Assembly: GCA_003254925.1 (NCBI GenBank)
Contig: QANZ01034830.1
Coordinates: forward strand, 17,547-81,546
DNA length: 64,000 bases
Source: Chamaecrista fasciculata
Taxonomy: Eukaryota; Streptophyta; Magnoliopsida; Fabales; Fabaceae
Reading direction: 5' to 3'
Positions 46,966 through 58,774 of this stretch are shown here, in pieces (within the stretch, counting starts at the first letter, position 1; every line of letters begins with the position of its first letter). Both the position numbers and the translations under genes were made by a program. The notes beneath the pieces were generated by a model. It was not told the DNA's origin. It saw only the letters and a program-made list of their open reading frames with translations, and did no database searches.

Positions 46966-47977
46966 AAAAAATATATCGGCCCCCCTAACTAAAAAACCTG
47001 ATTTTGCCCTGAAAAGGTAGCTCAGGACTCGTTGCATTCAAACTTAAAACAAGATAAGTATGACCATATTTAGTAGTTGGAACCAATGAGTGAAACTTTT
47101 AGAAAGCTTGGATGACCAAAATTATAACAAAAAAGATATATAAAGGGTTAGATTACAAGGATAAAATGACAGGTATATATTTAAAAAAATAAATATTAAC
47201 TAAAATATATTTTTTTAAAAAATATTTACTAATATATATTTTGTTTTGCGGCGNAAAATTGCAATTTGACTTATCAATTTTTATTAAAAACATTTAGGTC
47301 ATTAGGAAACATGGAACAAAAAATACACAAAACTCTTTCTTTGAGCAAATGTCTATCTTAAATATTTTACTTTCGCACCTATTTTAATCATTCTTATAGA
47401 ATGCCAACCTCAAAAGTGAGGTTCATATGCTCCTAACATTTCCAATTAATGAAAGAATTTTTATGCATATATATGTCATTTTCTAATAACACATAAAATT
47501 TTAATTATATCAATTAAGTATATATTCAAAATTTTCAAATCCTTTTGAAAATGAAGTTTTAAAGAACTACATAAAAAAACCACGAGATAGTAATTAAAAA
47601 ATTTAAATATTTCTTTTGTTGTCCACTCGGTTTTCAAAATTTTGTCCTGACTAATATGAATTCAACTCATGTCACGTACTTGGTTATGGTGAGAGAATTT
47701 CTTAACAGAAGTAATTGTATTCATGATATCTCAAACATGATACCTTGTTTAAGCGATTGAATAATATATTTGTGTGCATCTTATCTTCCTAATGTTTTTT
47801 ATTTCTCTCTTATCTCTCGTGATCTTGCCTCTTTTATATATGATTTTCATATTTCAATCAATTTATTAAATTTGATTATTTTACATCAATTAATGTAATT
47901 TATTTCTTAAACATTCACATTTTCCTTTTTAATTTTAAATACATTGTATCTTATTAATATATACCATTTTTTTAATG

Positions 47978-48812
47978 GTCCATAAATCTATTTTGGTCTC
48001 TAATATTTATCTTAAATTTTGTTTTGATCTCTAATATTTTTTTGTTTCGGTTTGATCCTTAATGTTTCTTAAAAGTTTCATAATTGGTTACTAACTATTG
48101 AATGTGGTCATATCTCTTTTATTTCAAACTTGAATGCGACGAAATATGAGCTACAAGTTAAATTTGATGAGTTCTTTCTTTGACCAATTAGATTCACTGA
48201 CAAACGAGATCAAATTGAGCATGAATTTAGGCCCCAAAATGGGCCACTTGTTTCATGAACTTGGTCATATCTCTTTCATTTCAAGTCAGTATGCAACAAA
48301 ATTATATTGAAGTTACAAAATACTCTTGACAAATTCTGTTTCTGTCTAGGTGGAACTATTGGCAAACGAGGTCACATAATACTCCTAAAGCTAATATTGA
48401 TGTTTTGACTAAATTCACTTTCGGAGTACTATTTGGCCTCATTTGCTAAAGGCCCCAACTAGAGAGGGAAAGAGTTTACCAAGGGTAATTTGTAGCTTCA
48501 ACTTTGTTGCTTTCAGACTTGAAACGAGAGATATATAACTGAATCATGAAACAAGCGGTTTTTTGAGCCCGATTCGACCCAAATGTCAATTACTTCAATT
48601 GGGCAAAGAAAGAACTCATCAAATTTAACTCGTAACTCTACATTCATTGAGTTTGGGTTTGATACGAGATAAATATGCCCACATTCAATAGGTAAGGACC
48701 AATTATGAAACATTAAGGATCAAAATGGAATAAAAAATATTAAGGAACAAAATGAAATGTGAAATATTGGTGACAAAATTGATAGCAAAGAAATATTGGG
48801 GACAAAATTGAA
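47978..48812. mobile_element. Larger member (~835 bp) of the same inverted-repeat family
   Basis: The left half (CTATTTTGGTCTCTAATATT) is complemented by the right half (GGACCAATTATGAAACATTA, GGACAAAATTG). The centre contains further inverted CGAGATCAAATTGAGC-like blocks. Borders are approximate and no duplication was verified. 46966-47977 is AT-rich with nothing recognised and one N at 47254. Confidence 0.5.
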
Positions 48813-49321
48813 AATTGATGTAAAGTTTGGAGAAAAATCAATGATGTGATTTGCTACTGCTTTCTGGGTTATTGTTGCTATCATATGTTAAAAGTGAATT
48901 TAATTGATCTAGTACTAGTAGCAAACTTTTGACATTTAGTAGATAGATATATAATTAACCTAGCTAGCCGATGAAACTCACAGAGACTACCAAAAAATTA
49001 TACCTAGCTAGGTAGATCAATATATATAAGTGAATTTTCAATAATCTGGTAGCAAGCTTTAGATTATTTCTTCTTTTACTTTCTATTTATGACATAGGAT
49101 CATTTATTTACAAAGTAATTGGAAGCCCAAATTGGATTCCATACCTTAAAGGAATGAGTGCAATATGAATATATTCCTTTTTTTCTTTCTGTTGTTAATT
49201 TAGCCTTGTTTTCCTCCTTCCTTTGTTTCTGTTCTCTCTTTTCATCTATAGTAGTTAGTCATGGCTGTTCATGTCATGCTTTTAGTTTGTTTGGTGGGTG
49301 GGGTTGAAAGGAAAGAAAGAA

Positions 49322-49738
49322 GAGAAAACCTACTATTTTTTGTCTCTTAATTTACAACGAGTCAACTAAATAGTCCCTGAATAATCTAAATATACAACTC
49401 AGATCTTAAATTATTGCAATAATCAATGATTTGGTCTCTGTGTTAAATCCAGGGATCAAAAAGTACAAGTTCAGAGACCAAATAGTAGAAATTTAATATA
49501 AGTTTAGAGACTAAAAAGTATAAAATTAGTTCCAATTCAAAGACCAAATAGTATTAATTTAGTACAAATTTAGAGACCAAAAAGTATAAAATTAGTTCAA
49601 ATTCAGGGACTAAATCGTCACTAGAAACCAAATAGTTGATAATTGAAATATTTGATGGACCAAATCGTGTATTTCAATTTTTTAGGGACTGATTAGTTGA
49701 CTCGGTGTAAATTCAGAGACCAAATAGTAAATTTTCTC
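49322..49738. mobile_element. Mutator-like MITE with 9-bp TSD, 417 bp
   Basis: The ends GAGAAAACCTACTATTTTTT and inverted GAGAAAATTTACTATTTGGT share GAGTCAACTAA further in. A perfect AAGAAAGAA duplication flanks it (49313-49321 and 49739-49747), although the region is GAAA-rich, which weakens that point. 48813-49321 shows nothing else. Confidence 0.75.
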
Positions 49739-50284
49739 AAGAAAGAATGAAGGAAAGAAAGAAAAGAAAAGAAAAGAAAAGAAAGGAAAGCATAGAACAT
49801 AAAATGGTATAATCAAGGTTGTCATGATCGAGATTTTACTTAAGATCAGAAGTGTCACAAGATAGATCGAATCATAGAATCGGATTGAGGATCGTAAGAT
49901 TCTACCATTTTTTAAGTATATATAATTATATTAATTGCATATGATTAGACCTACAATTAGTCAATTACTCAATTAATCTATTCTCATTGCCTCAAATTAT
50001 AATATTGTAATGTCTCAAATAGTGAAATTCAATAATTTGATTAATTTCTTCTTTCTTTTTTTTGGCCAAAAACAAAATTTATTAAAAAATTAGAAACACT
50101 AACATACAACAGGTGGATGAAAGTGGACAAATGCTTCAGCCTTCACGGTTCAAATTTAAAAATTTTAAAATTAAAAATTTTGTAGAATGGAAGTTGAACG
50201 TTTCATTTTGCTTAAACATATAAGAAACAAAAAACAATTAATAACATATAAAACACAACATTTTTTCTTTAAAATTAAAACAAA

Positions 50285-50314
50285 CTAGTATGAGACCCGT
50301 GCACATTGCACAGG
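50285..50314 (-). mobile_element. Helitron-like 3' terminus
   Basis: On the minus strand an 8-bp stem (CCTGTGCA/TGCACGGG, one G-T pair) with a 3-base loop is followed by TCTCATA and CTAG, then T. This is the Helitron 3' layout: GC-rich hairpin, short spacer, CTRR, host T. The element would extend to higher coordinates; its 5' TC end was not found. Confidence 0.55.
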
Positions 50315-50915
50315 TTTTTCCTTTTCATCACATCATCCTTGAGAATTGACCTTTTATAAAATCCAAACATTTACTTTTTTTGTAAAACCTTAATTGCCAA
50401 TGGAAAAATGACTTTGCAGAGAAATATATATAATTTGAGATAAGTCCTTTATTACCAACAATTTATAAATTACAAACTACAGAGGTATTAAACAATTTAA
50501 TATCATAACAGTACACAATAGTTAAATTCGGTAGAGTCTTGCTAATTAAACTATGATTACAACCTATTAGATAGAAGTCATCACCACACTGATTCAGCTA
50601 TGTTCTGTTACATTGTAACAACGTACCAAAATCCAGGATGGACCCAAAACATTATGTAGTCTATGAGCAATGTTCAATAAAGTTCTCAAGGCCTAGTTCA
50701 GGAGATCAGTCAAATGATATATATAAGTACTTGAGCAAACACAAGTGCCATGTAACTGCCAAACACAATGTCAGTAGCAAATATGTCCTTTAGTTTCCAG
50801 CTTTCAGGCTATGGAGATGGCTTCACCCTATCCTTGGAAATAGTCATAATGGTACCTAAAGAAAGCTACTTGAATATCAGCTCAGTTCTCAACAAACTTT
50901 GAGGCATCGATACTA

Positions 50916-53117
50916 CTCAATGAAGGAAGCTAAGGTAATATATATATATATATTAATGTTGGAGATTGTGCCCTAGGGCCAATCATTTTATAGATATGTT
51001 GTGAACATATCAATTAATTTATGGAGATAAATTAATGGTTATCATATTATTAGCATGTTTACTATGATAACAGTCCATGATTAATTATGAGATAATTAAT
51101 CTAAACTGTCCCTGGTCGCTCATTCAAGTGGGAACTTGAAATGAACTAAGACCAGCATGACCTCGGTGCATAGAGATGCATACACAAGATGTTGGTACGA
51201 GAGTCATGGTGCAATTACGTAAGGTGGTTACGAGTTGCTGGACATGACCCGGAGAGTCCTGCATGGGTTTAGTCATCAGCTTGCCTCTCCTGTACACCTG
51301 TCACGACGCCTTAGACCTGAGGTCATCATTATTCCGGCGTTGCAGTTGTCAGACTTTGGCTTAGTCTAACGCTGCCCGTAACAGGGTAGTCATAAGGGCT
51401 AAGTACGGGTTTGGTTGATTGCCGTGCTGAGGAATGTGGACTGACCAAAATTGGGATTTTGTTCCCCATTAAATTGGGAGATATCTTACTGGCGCCCTCG
51501 ATGAGTCTGTCCAGGAAATGCATGGCCATGCTAGATATTGGGACTTACTCAAGGAGATCGAGAAAGTAAAGGTTTGGATCATGGATGACTTTCCCGTGCC
51601 TGATCCATAACCAAGATATCGCAGAACAATAGGGTCGGTGCCATGGAGGTACTAAGGTTAAGTCGGTTTTGGTAAAAACCGATAACTCACGTATTTTGGG
51701 TAGTCGTGATGGCTTGCTAGAGTCCGCTCACGACTTGTAGGTCATGGGGATGACCTACTGCCAACTTCACGTGGGGCCTGCTGGGTCACACACGAGCAGG
51801 AACAGGACACCGTTTAAAAGGGACACGAATTAGGGTTAATTCGTGGGTCACTCCGGTGGCACGATTTAAGACAAAGAGGAAATGTCTGGGACATTATGTC
51901 TTGTCTTAATTGATCTACAGTTGTGAAGTATTTAAATTTGTGAGACAAATTTAAATATAATAATTGTTAAATAATTAATTTGGATTAATTATTTACAATT
52001 AAAATATTAAGGAAAAATAATTCAGATAAGGTTCCTAAAAGTTAGGAAATTATTGAATTATAAAATTCCCTAATATTGGCATGAGGGTGGCGCCTCTTTT
52101 ATGATATTTAGGTTAATAAAATTGTTTTATTAATTTAAATAATAATTTGAATTCAAAAGATTTGATGGAGATATCAAAAGATTTGAATTCAAAAGAGTTG
52201 GATGAGATCTCAAATCAGGATCTTTGGTGAATCATGACTTCCTAAGAGTTAGGAAGGTTTTTGATTTATAAAATTCCAAAGATAATTTAGGGCAACATGG
52301 CGCCATCTTGGAGAATCTCATGGGGAGATTTGATCTCTCAAATTGATTCTCTAAGATTACGATTTGAATTTAAATTTAATATTATGGTAATATTATAATT
52401 TGAAATTCAAGTCATGAAGCCATATTATTATTATTATTTAGAATTATAATAATGCTCTAAAAATAATTATATAAAGCCTAGGGCTAGGCGCCTAGGTCAA
52501 GCAACCATAAGAGAATTCATTTGTGCAATTTTCATCCTCCTAGTTGAGAGAGATAGAAAATTCGCCTCCTTCAAAACCTAGCTTCCAAGTGAGGAAAAAT
52601 TTGGTTCTCAAGAGTTGAGAGGGGAAAATCGAGTTGGCCTAAGAGTTAGGCAATTCGATTTGTGGTTGCCAAATTAGGGTTTGTGAGAGAAGGAAAAACA
52701 AGAAGAGTTCTTGTGGGGAATTCTCATGCGCCACCTTTTGGAGTTTGAATCAAGAAGGAGTTCTTGAGTTCAAACACACTGTAGATTGGTCCCTAGTTCT
52801 TTTGGAGAAAAGAACTGAAGGCTAGCACCTTGGTGCCCGAAGAAACTGTTCGTGTGGATTACTGGCAGAGGGAGAACGCTGGGAGTGGGCTCCTTGGACA
52901 CGCCTTGTACAACCAGAGGATTGAAACTCGTGAGGTATACCACTATCTATAAAAGTTTTAAATTCTACTAGCGGATCCGTTCGGGAATTTTAGGACCTAG
53001 CGTGTTTTATTTTAATTTTATATTTGCTTCCGCTGCGTTAGGCGCCTACAATTCCCAACAATTAAGTCATACATTTTCTTTGTCAATGACAATGTTACCT
53101 TAGCTTCCTTCATTGAG
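50916..53117. repeat. 23-bp perfect inverted repeat split by the solo LTR
   Basis: CTCAATGAAGGAAGCTAAGG (plus TAA) at 50916-50938 is exactly complemented at 53095-53117. Before the LTR insertion the two arms were less than 60 bp apart, so they formed a hairpin. Related GACAATGAAGGAAGCTA and TTCTTTGTCAATGA copies recur at 53781-53900. Confidence 0.75.
50957..53060 (+). mobile_element. Solo LTR of the nested-Copia family
   Basis: 2104 bp with TGTTGGAGATTG...CCCAACA ends and a perfect 5-bp duplication ATTAA on both sides (50952-50956 and 53061-53065). It is clearly homologous to the LTRs at 31847-34167 and 39093-41117 but more diverged. No internal region remains, so the element was lost by LTR-LTR recombination. 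Confidence 0.92.
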
Positions 53118-53968
53118 GTATGTTTCTGACTTGCTGCACTTATAACTTATTGGTGATCTTTTGCAGCCTAAGCAATATCTCAACCCCTTGTGGAGGATCA
53201 AAGCTGAATGATCTCAGGTTTTGATCGCTTCATGAACCTTCAAATTCTTAATACTCAAGTTATATGAGGGAACAAAAAAAACATAAAAGGTTTAAATTTT
53301 GCTGGTGGCTTTGATAGTGTAACTAAATCAGCAATTAGCTTCATGACCCAAGATGTCCCAAACTGGTGTAAGAAGGCAGTTTGATTCTCGTCAAGTTCAA
53401 GACTTCAAGGAGCTATTGTTTTCAAACAAAACAAAAAAAATCTGATAAAGTAATCCTGTGGTTTGAATAACAAAGTTCACAAATGTGATATGAATAGCAA
53501 AGAACAGCATACCAATAATGATTCTTCATACTTGTATCTGGTTCCCTAAATATCAATGTATTGTCCACAGGTAAAGTGTGAAGAGTAGATATTGATATTT
53601 TCATCTTACATAGGAGAGCAGCTTTGGTGTTATTTATACGTGGTGTCAGATCTAAGAAGCAAGATGTCACTATTAAGTTAAAAATATCTCGTCATATATG
53701 TTTAAAAAATCTATGCTGTGTAAAGTGGAAAATATACTTTAAGACATGAAGGGAGATTACTGATTGCACTGTACACATTCTTTGTCAATGACATTTTCTT
53801 TGTCAATGAAAATTCTTTGTCAATGACAATGAAGGAAGCTAGCTTGGAGGGATCTATTTGAAGGTAATAACATATTTATCAATGACAATGAAGGAAGCTA
53901 TTCCAATTCAAAGGTATTCAGTTCACATACCAAGAAATTGTGTAATGTAGAGAATATTATCATGTTAG

Positions 53969-54080
53969 GCGAGTATGATCAGGTGGTGTTGTAATTTTGT
54001 CAATACCTTGCCAATCAGAGATGGGCGAGTATGATCAGGTGGTGTTGTAATTTTGTCAATACCTTGCCAATCAGAGATGC
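53969..54080 (+). repeat. 56-bp tandem duplication
   Basis: GCGAGTATGATCAGGTGGTG and the next 36 bp are repeated immediately (53969 and 54025). On the minus strand the duplicated piece abuts a good splice acceptor (TTATTTTCCAG at about 54089-54099), so an exon-like segment may be duplicated. Confidence 0.85.
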
Positions 54081-54596
54081 CAAATCCCTGGAAAATAAGA
54101 AAACAATGTTTTTTGTTATTGTGCAAAACAAAGTCTTTTTAGAATTGGCAATTAACACAGCATAAAGAAAGCCATTAACAGGGCATAAAGGAAGGCCTTA
54201 TATTCTTAGGCCAAAGCCGAAAGCCGAGCTTTACAATAATTCAATAAAATAATAAACCACCTACTTCCACTTGAACAATAAGTAATAAAATGGTTTACAT
54301 TGCACTTTCAGAAAAGCACAAATAAACCCAGTGCGTGCAACTGACGATCAAATAAAATGGTTTACATTTCACTTTTGATACCATTACATTCAATAGCAAT
54401 CTTTAGTAAAGCAATTATATAACCAAAGATGCCCAAGGATACCAAAAATCGTTTCTTTTGAGAGATATATAATTCTGAAAAGCTCTAGTGATATATAAAT
54501 CTGCCAGATATTTAGAAATCAAAATTTGAGAGATTAGACAATCAAAGTATTGTAGTAGCATCTAAAACAATCAAAATATGTGTTAAGGTAACTAAC

Positions 54597-54743
54597 AGTA
54601 TAATTCTTCATCCTTTGGAAAATAGCTCTGCTAGTGAGCACAACACTAATAATGACACTCAACCCAGGTTCAGTGAGGACAATATCAGAAGCACTTCTAG
54701 CAACATCTATAGCATCTACAACGTCAATTCCAATGATTGTCAT
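54597..54743 (-). pseudogene. Plasma-membrane H+-ATPase gene fragment
   Basis: Minus-strand translation gives [20 protein letters not shown] and then [25 protein letters not shown]. This is almost exactly the P3A proton-pump segment [20 protein letters not shown] through [11 protein letters not shown], at the end of the cytosolic P domain and into the next membrane segment. After NYT the DNA reads GTTAGT and similarity ends, suggesting retained intron sequence and hence capture of genomic DNA rather than cDNA. No other ATPase exon was found nearby. It is a 49-codon relic. Confidence 0.9.
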
Positions 54744-57297
54744 TCAATTTATAAAACTAATCGTTGAGTTTATCATCAGCAGGCATATAATCCCTCCACC
54801 ACCCCTTCCCCCTATTAATCAGGATTTAGAGGTTATTTACAACTTCAGTACATGAACTTTAAAAATATAACAAATACCCCTTCTGTTATTTAGGGGAAAA
54901 AGGAAAACTAAAAAAGTTATCTCTATGTCTCACTTAATGTAGCAGTGTTTTGTGCTATTTTCATTCAATACTATTAAAGAAAGAGTAATAATCAAAACAA
55001 ATCAAGAACAGAATTGATATGAAAAATAGCTTAATTATTTAACTTGATAGGTTTGAAATAATATCAACTGCATAGTATTTTTCTTAATAGAATTCTTGAT
55101 AGAATTCAAGTAAAATCCAACCTTAAGAAGCTGCAGGCACTGTTCCAGTTGAAGAGGCGTACGTGAAAGCATGAGGGGCTCTTGTCACACATGAGTTTGG
55201 ACATGCTGCAGAATAAAGAAACATGTCATGGCTGTATATACCTGCGATTCTGTCATATCCCAAAGAACACTACCAGTTTCTTGTTCTATACATTCTAAAC
55301 TCTATCGTACCATTTCCTTCTACTGTTTCTACAAAAATTATATTTGTAGTTTCTTTGAGCAAAGAGATTGTTGTCTTCAAATCATACTCTTTTATATTCT
55401 CCCTCAATCTTAGTCAAATCACATTATAACAAATACATAATATTCAAAGACTAAAAATAACCTCAATATTAAGAGACAATGATGAGCTTCTTTCTAACAT
55501 TCAAAATCTGACCATAGGAAGAAACTCATGAAGCATACAAATTTGAAAGTATAAATTGGAAAATTATTAGCATAAGAATAATGGCAACCCAAAAACCTGA
55601 CCTAGACTCCTAGTCAAATAAAAAACCAAGTTCAGGTAGCAATCAATGAGTGCTAATCAGAAAATTACATTTGGTCATTATTCAACATAAAACATTTATA
55701 AAAGGATACAATCTTGGCAGTGGCCACCTTACCCTTTCAAAATCTCTTAAATTTTTATTCATGAAAACATCTTGATGAGATGATAGGTGACAACTACAAA
55801 ATAGATAAAAAAAAACATAATGACAAAAGCAATTCAAATAATTCAGTACAAAAATTGAAGCACCCAATGGGATTAAACTGCTATTAATGCAAAGTGCGTC
55901 TGCAAAGTAACACTTAGTTCTAAAATAGCGAACTGACTAAGTAAATAAAGTAACACTTATTTTAGGACATAAAGAGAAATTCATTAAAGGACCTCCTATA
56001 AGTAAATTATGGTTGATATCATGATATCATGAATAAATCATTGAGTTTGGACAACATCATCACTTAAATGTCCTATGGCCTTAAGTATACTCAATTATCT
56101 ATGGATTTGCAACAAAGAGAAAGTTGAGAGGCACTTTTCTAAAGCTACTTTACAACATACCATTTGATAAGAGTCTAGTTTGCCAAAATCAATTTCACCT
56201 GGAAAGTAAGAAGCATAAAGTCAGATATGTCCACACAAGTAGTAAAAGATGTTAGAAGCTAATTCACCAATTCATTTGTTTATAATGAGAAGGTAAATGC
56301 ATATTTTATAAACTGAAATATTCAAACAGGACCAAATCATATACCAATATACCAATTAAAAAAAATCCATATATCCACAATATTCCAATCTGCCCTACAC
56401 TGATAGTTTTATTCATGAAAACATCTTTTCTAGAGGTATATACTGACATATTGTTAGTTAACTTCAGAAAGAATGTTTTTGTAGGGAAATAGCATTGCAC
56501 ACTATAATACAAAAGAAATGATTGTGTATCCTATGTAAAAGAACAAAACACAAATGGTAATTAACAGAGCATACATGAGAGTGAAATGAAAGAAAAGCAC
56601 CAAACTTTAATAACAGTTTCAGTTTGAAAACGAAGGATTTGAGTTACAGCATCATGTCTACTCATGAATTGATGTCATCTCATTATCTATTTGTCTCTAT
56701 CTTTGCTACTGAGTAGAGAGTAGAAACAAACAGAAAGAAGGAGAGGCAAGAAAGGAAAAACAAAATATTACTTTCTGAATAAATTTCCATCTAATCAGTA
56801 TCAAATCCAAGAAGAAAGCCAATGGAAAACCAAAAGTTATCCCATATCCAATGGATAAAAAATAAACACAAATACTCACTCCTCAGCAATGAAATGCTCA
56901 ACCCCCAAGTCTTCATCCCATATAAATATGCAGAAACATGCAGCACAAAGAAACTTGCATCTATGACCTCACTCCTTATAAAATTAGTAACATACATATA
57001 TAATAAAGCCCATATTTATTCTTATAATAAATCCCATAATGCAACAGAAACAAAATAGTCTTAAGGAGTGGACACCATCACAGATTCTCTAAAAAGCTTT
57101 GAGTACCATGAATTAGTTAGATTGTTACTGATGACCTAATATGGTATGCTTAATTGCAATTTAATTGATAGAGAAAGCCCCAGAGTATAATAATAAAACT
57201 ATTTTACATCTTTTAGATCACTTTGCATTAATTTGATAGATAGAGAAAGCCCCAGGAAAGAAAGATCATTAAAACTCTTTGCATTTAGTTTTCAAAC

Positions 57298-58024
57298 CTC
57301 AATATTCGGTAAAACATTTTCAGAAGAAGCAACATTTGTAGCTTTTTCCATCATCCTTACTTCCTGCATTAATTGTGTGTGATCAGTTTATTGTCACTTT
57401 AGCAGATAAATGTATGGCAGAGTCGTTAATATAATTACCTTCATGTCATGTTTCGTTGGAGAAAAGTGCATGTAGACCCTTAGGTATAGCACCAGATTGC
57501 TTGCATTGGCCAAATATGCCACATTCTCCAATATCTCCACCACTACACACACACACAGAATCAATACCCACACATATCACTTTTTCATTTCGTCAAACAC
57601 TCGGTGTGCAATAATCCCCAATTTATACATATATATTTGCATCACTTCACAAATCAGAGAAACAGAGAAAAACACACACACATATACAGAAACAATAAAT
57701 CGATTAAGAATTGTCAATGAAAAAATTGAAGATGAAATTCAGAGAGAGAGAGAAGAGAGGGTGAGTTGTTGCGAGAATCAGGAATGACAGCTTCGTTCAA
57801 ATCCATCCTCAAATATATCAATCAGCTGATGATTCGAACGAAACTACTTACCTCCGGCATTTAATGTTGCAGCGAAAGAGGAGAAAGAAGAGACGGTGTG
57901 CAGTTGTTAGATTGAGGAACGACAGTGGGAGGAGAAGAAGACGACGATGGTTGCGGTTGAGGACGACGTTCTTCTGACGACGGCTAGGTTGTGCTCTTGT
58001 TGCGGTGGTGTGAGATGGTGCGAA

Positions 58025-58071
<47 letters not shown>

Positions 58072-58100
58072 GACGGACAGAGAAGACAGAGGAGAGTGGA
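57298..58100 (-). other. Exon-like, 5'-UTR-like pieces of unknown origin
   Basis: On the minus strand a (CT)20-type tract (58028-58068) leads a GC-richer stretch ending CCGGAG|GTAAGT (donor at 57850-57851). A second donor-like CATGAAG|GTAATT is at about 57440. TTAATGCAG precedes an open stretch EVRMMEKATNVASSENVLPN (57298-57372). This resembles a leader plus small exons of a plant gene. I recognise no product, and it may be captured sequence. Confidence 0.35.
58028..58068 (+). repeat. (AG)n microsatellite
   Basis: About 20 uninterrupted AG units; likely polymorphic between individuals. Confidence 0.95.
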
Positions 58101-58774
58101 ACTACAACTTAAGGTTAAAGGAAGAGGAGGAGAGCGGCTATTTGAATTGTGATTTGAAATTCAAAATTTAAAATGGCTTCTGGAGCTGAATGTGTAGACC
58201 CTCAAATTTAAACCCGAAGTGTGATGTGATGGTAGAATTTGGCGATGATTCGAAAAAAATTAAAATAGGAAAACAGATTTGAGGGACGCGTGTCATCTCG
58301 TTTCTTGCGAGTGAGAATAGCAACAGTAAAGCAACTCGCCACACCAATGCTACACGTAAGGCGGAGACAACATTGTTTGATTGGATTTTATAGATTGGAT
58401 TTTATAGATTTATAGATTATAGATGTTTGATTGGATTTTATAGATAAAAAATAGGTAGGATAAGTGAAATCTCATGATCTTACGATCTTACAGCAAGATC
58501 TCGATCCAATTGTAATCCATCCAAAATCGATCTTATATGAGATTAAACAAGAAACGTATTTGCAAGATCGTAAAATTTTATTACGCTCAATCTTGACCGC
58601 CTTGGGTATAAATGAATAGTTGAGTTTTTCTCATGGATCAATTATGGTGTCATGCGTTTTAATGCTCCGGTAGATGTTAGGTTTGTATGCGGTGCGTAAA
58701 TCATATTCAATTTCCCATGATAATGTATTTAATATTTTTGTCGTATAATCACCTATTTTTACGACTTCATGCAG

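Larger units (their letters stand above)
49814..58604. mobile_element. Candidate large composite element with diverged inverted termini
   Basis: The left end CAAGGTTGTCATGATCGAG (49814) and the inverted right end CAAGGCGGTCAAGATTGAG (58604) match at 15 of 19 positions, and similarity continues inwards. The flanks GGTATAAT (49806-49813) and GGTATAAA (58605-58612) form an 8-bp repeat with one mismatch, as expected for hAT. A fragment of the same family is in intron 1 near 3395-3480. Inside are a Helitron-like end, a solo LTR, an H+-ATPase fragment and exon-like pieces. No transposase is seen. It could instead be two independent repeats. Confidence 0.4.
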
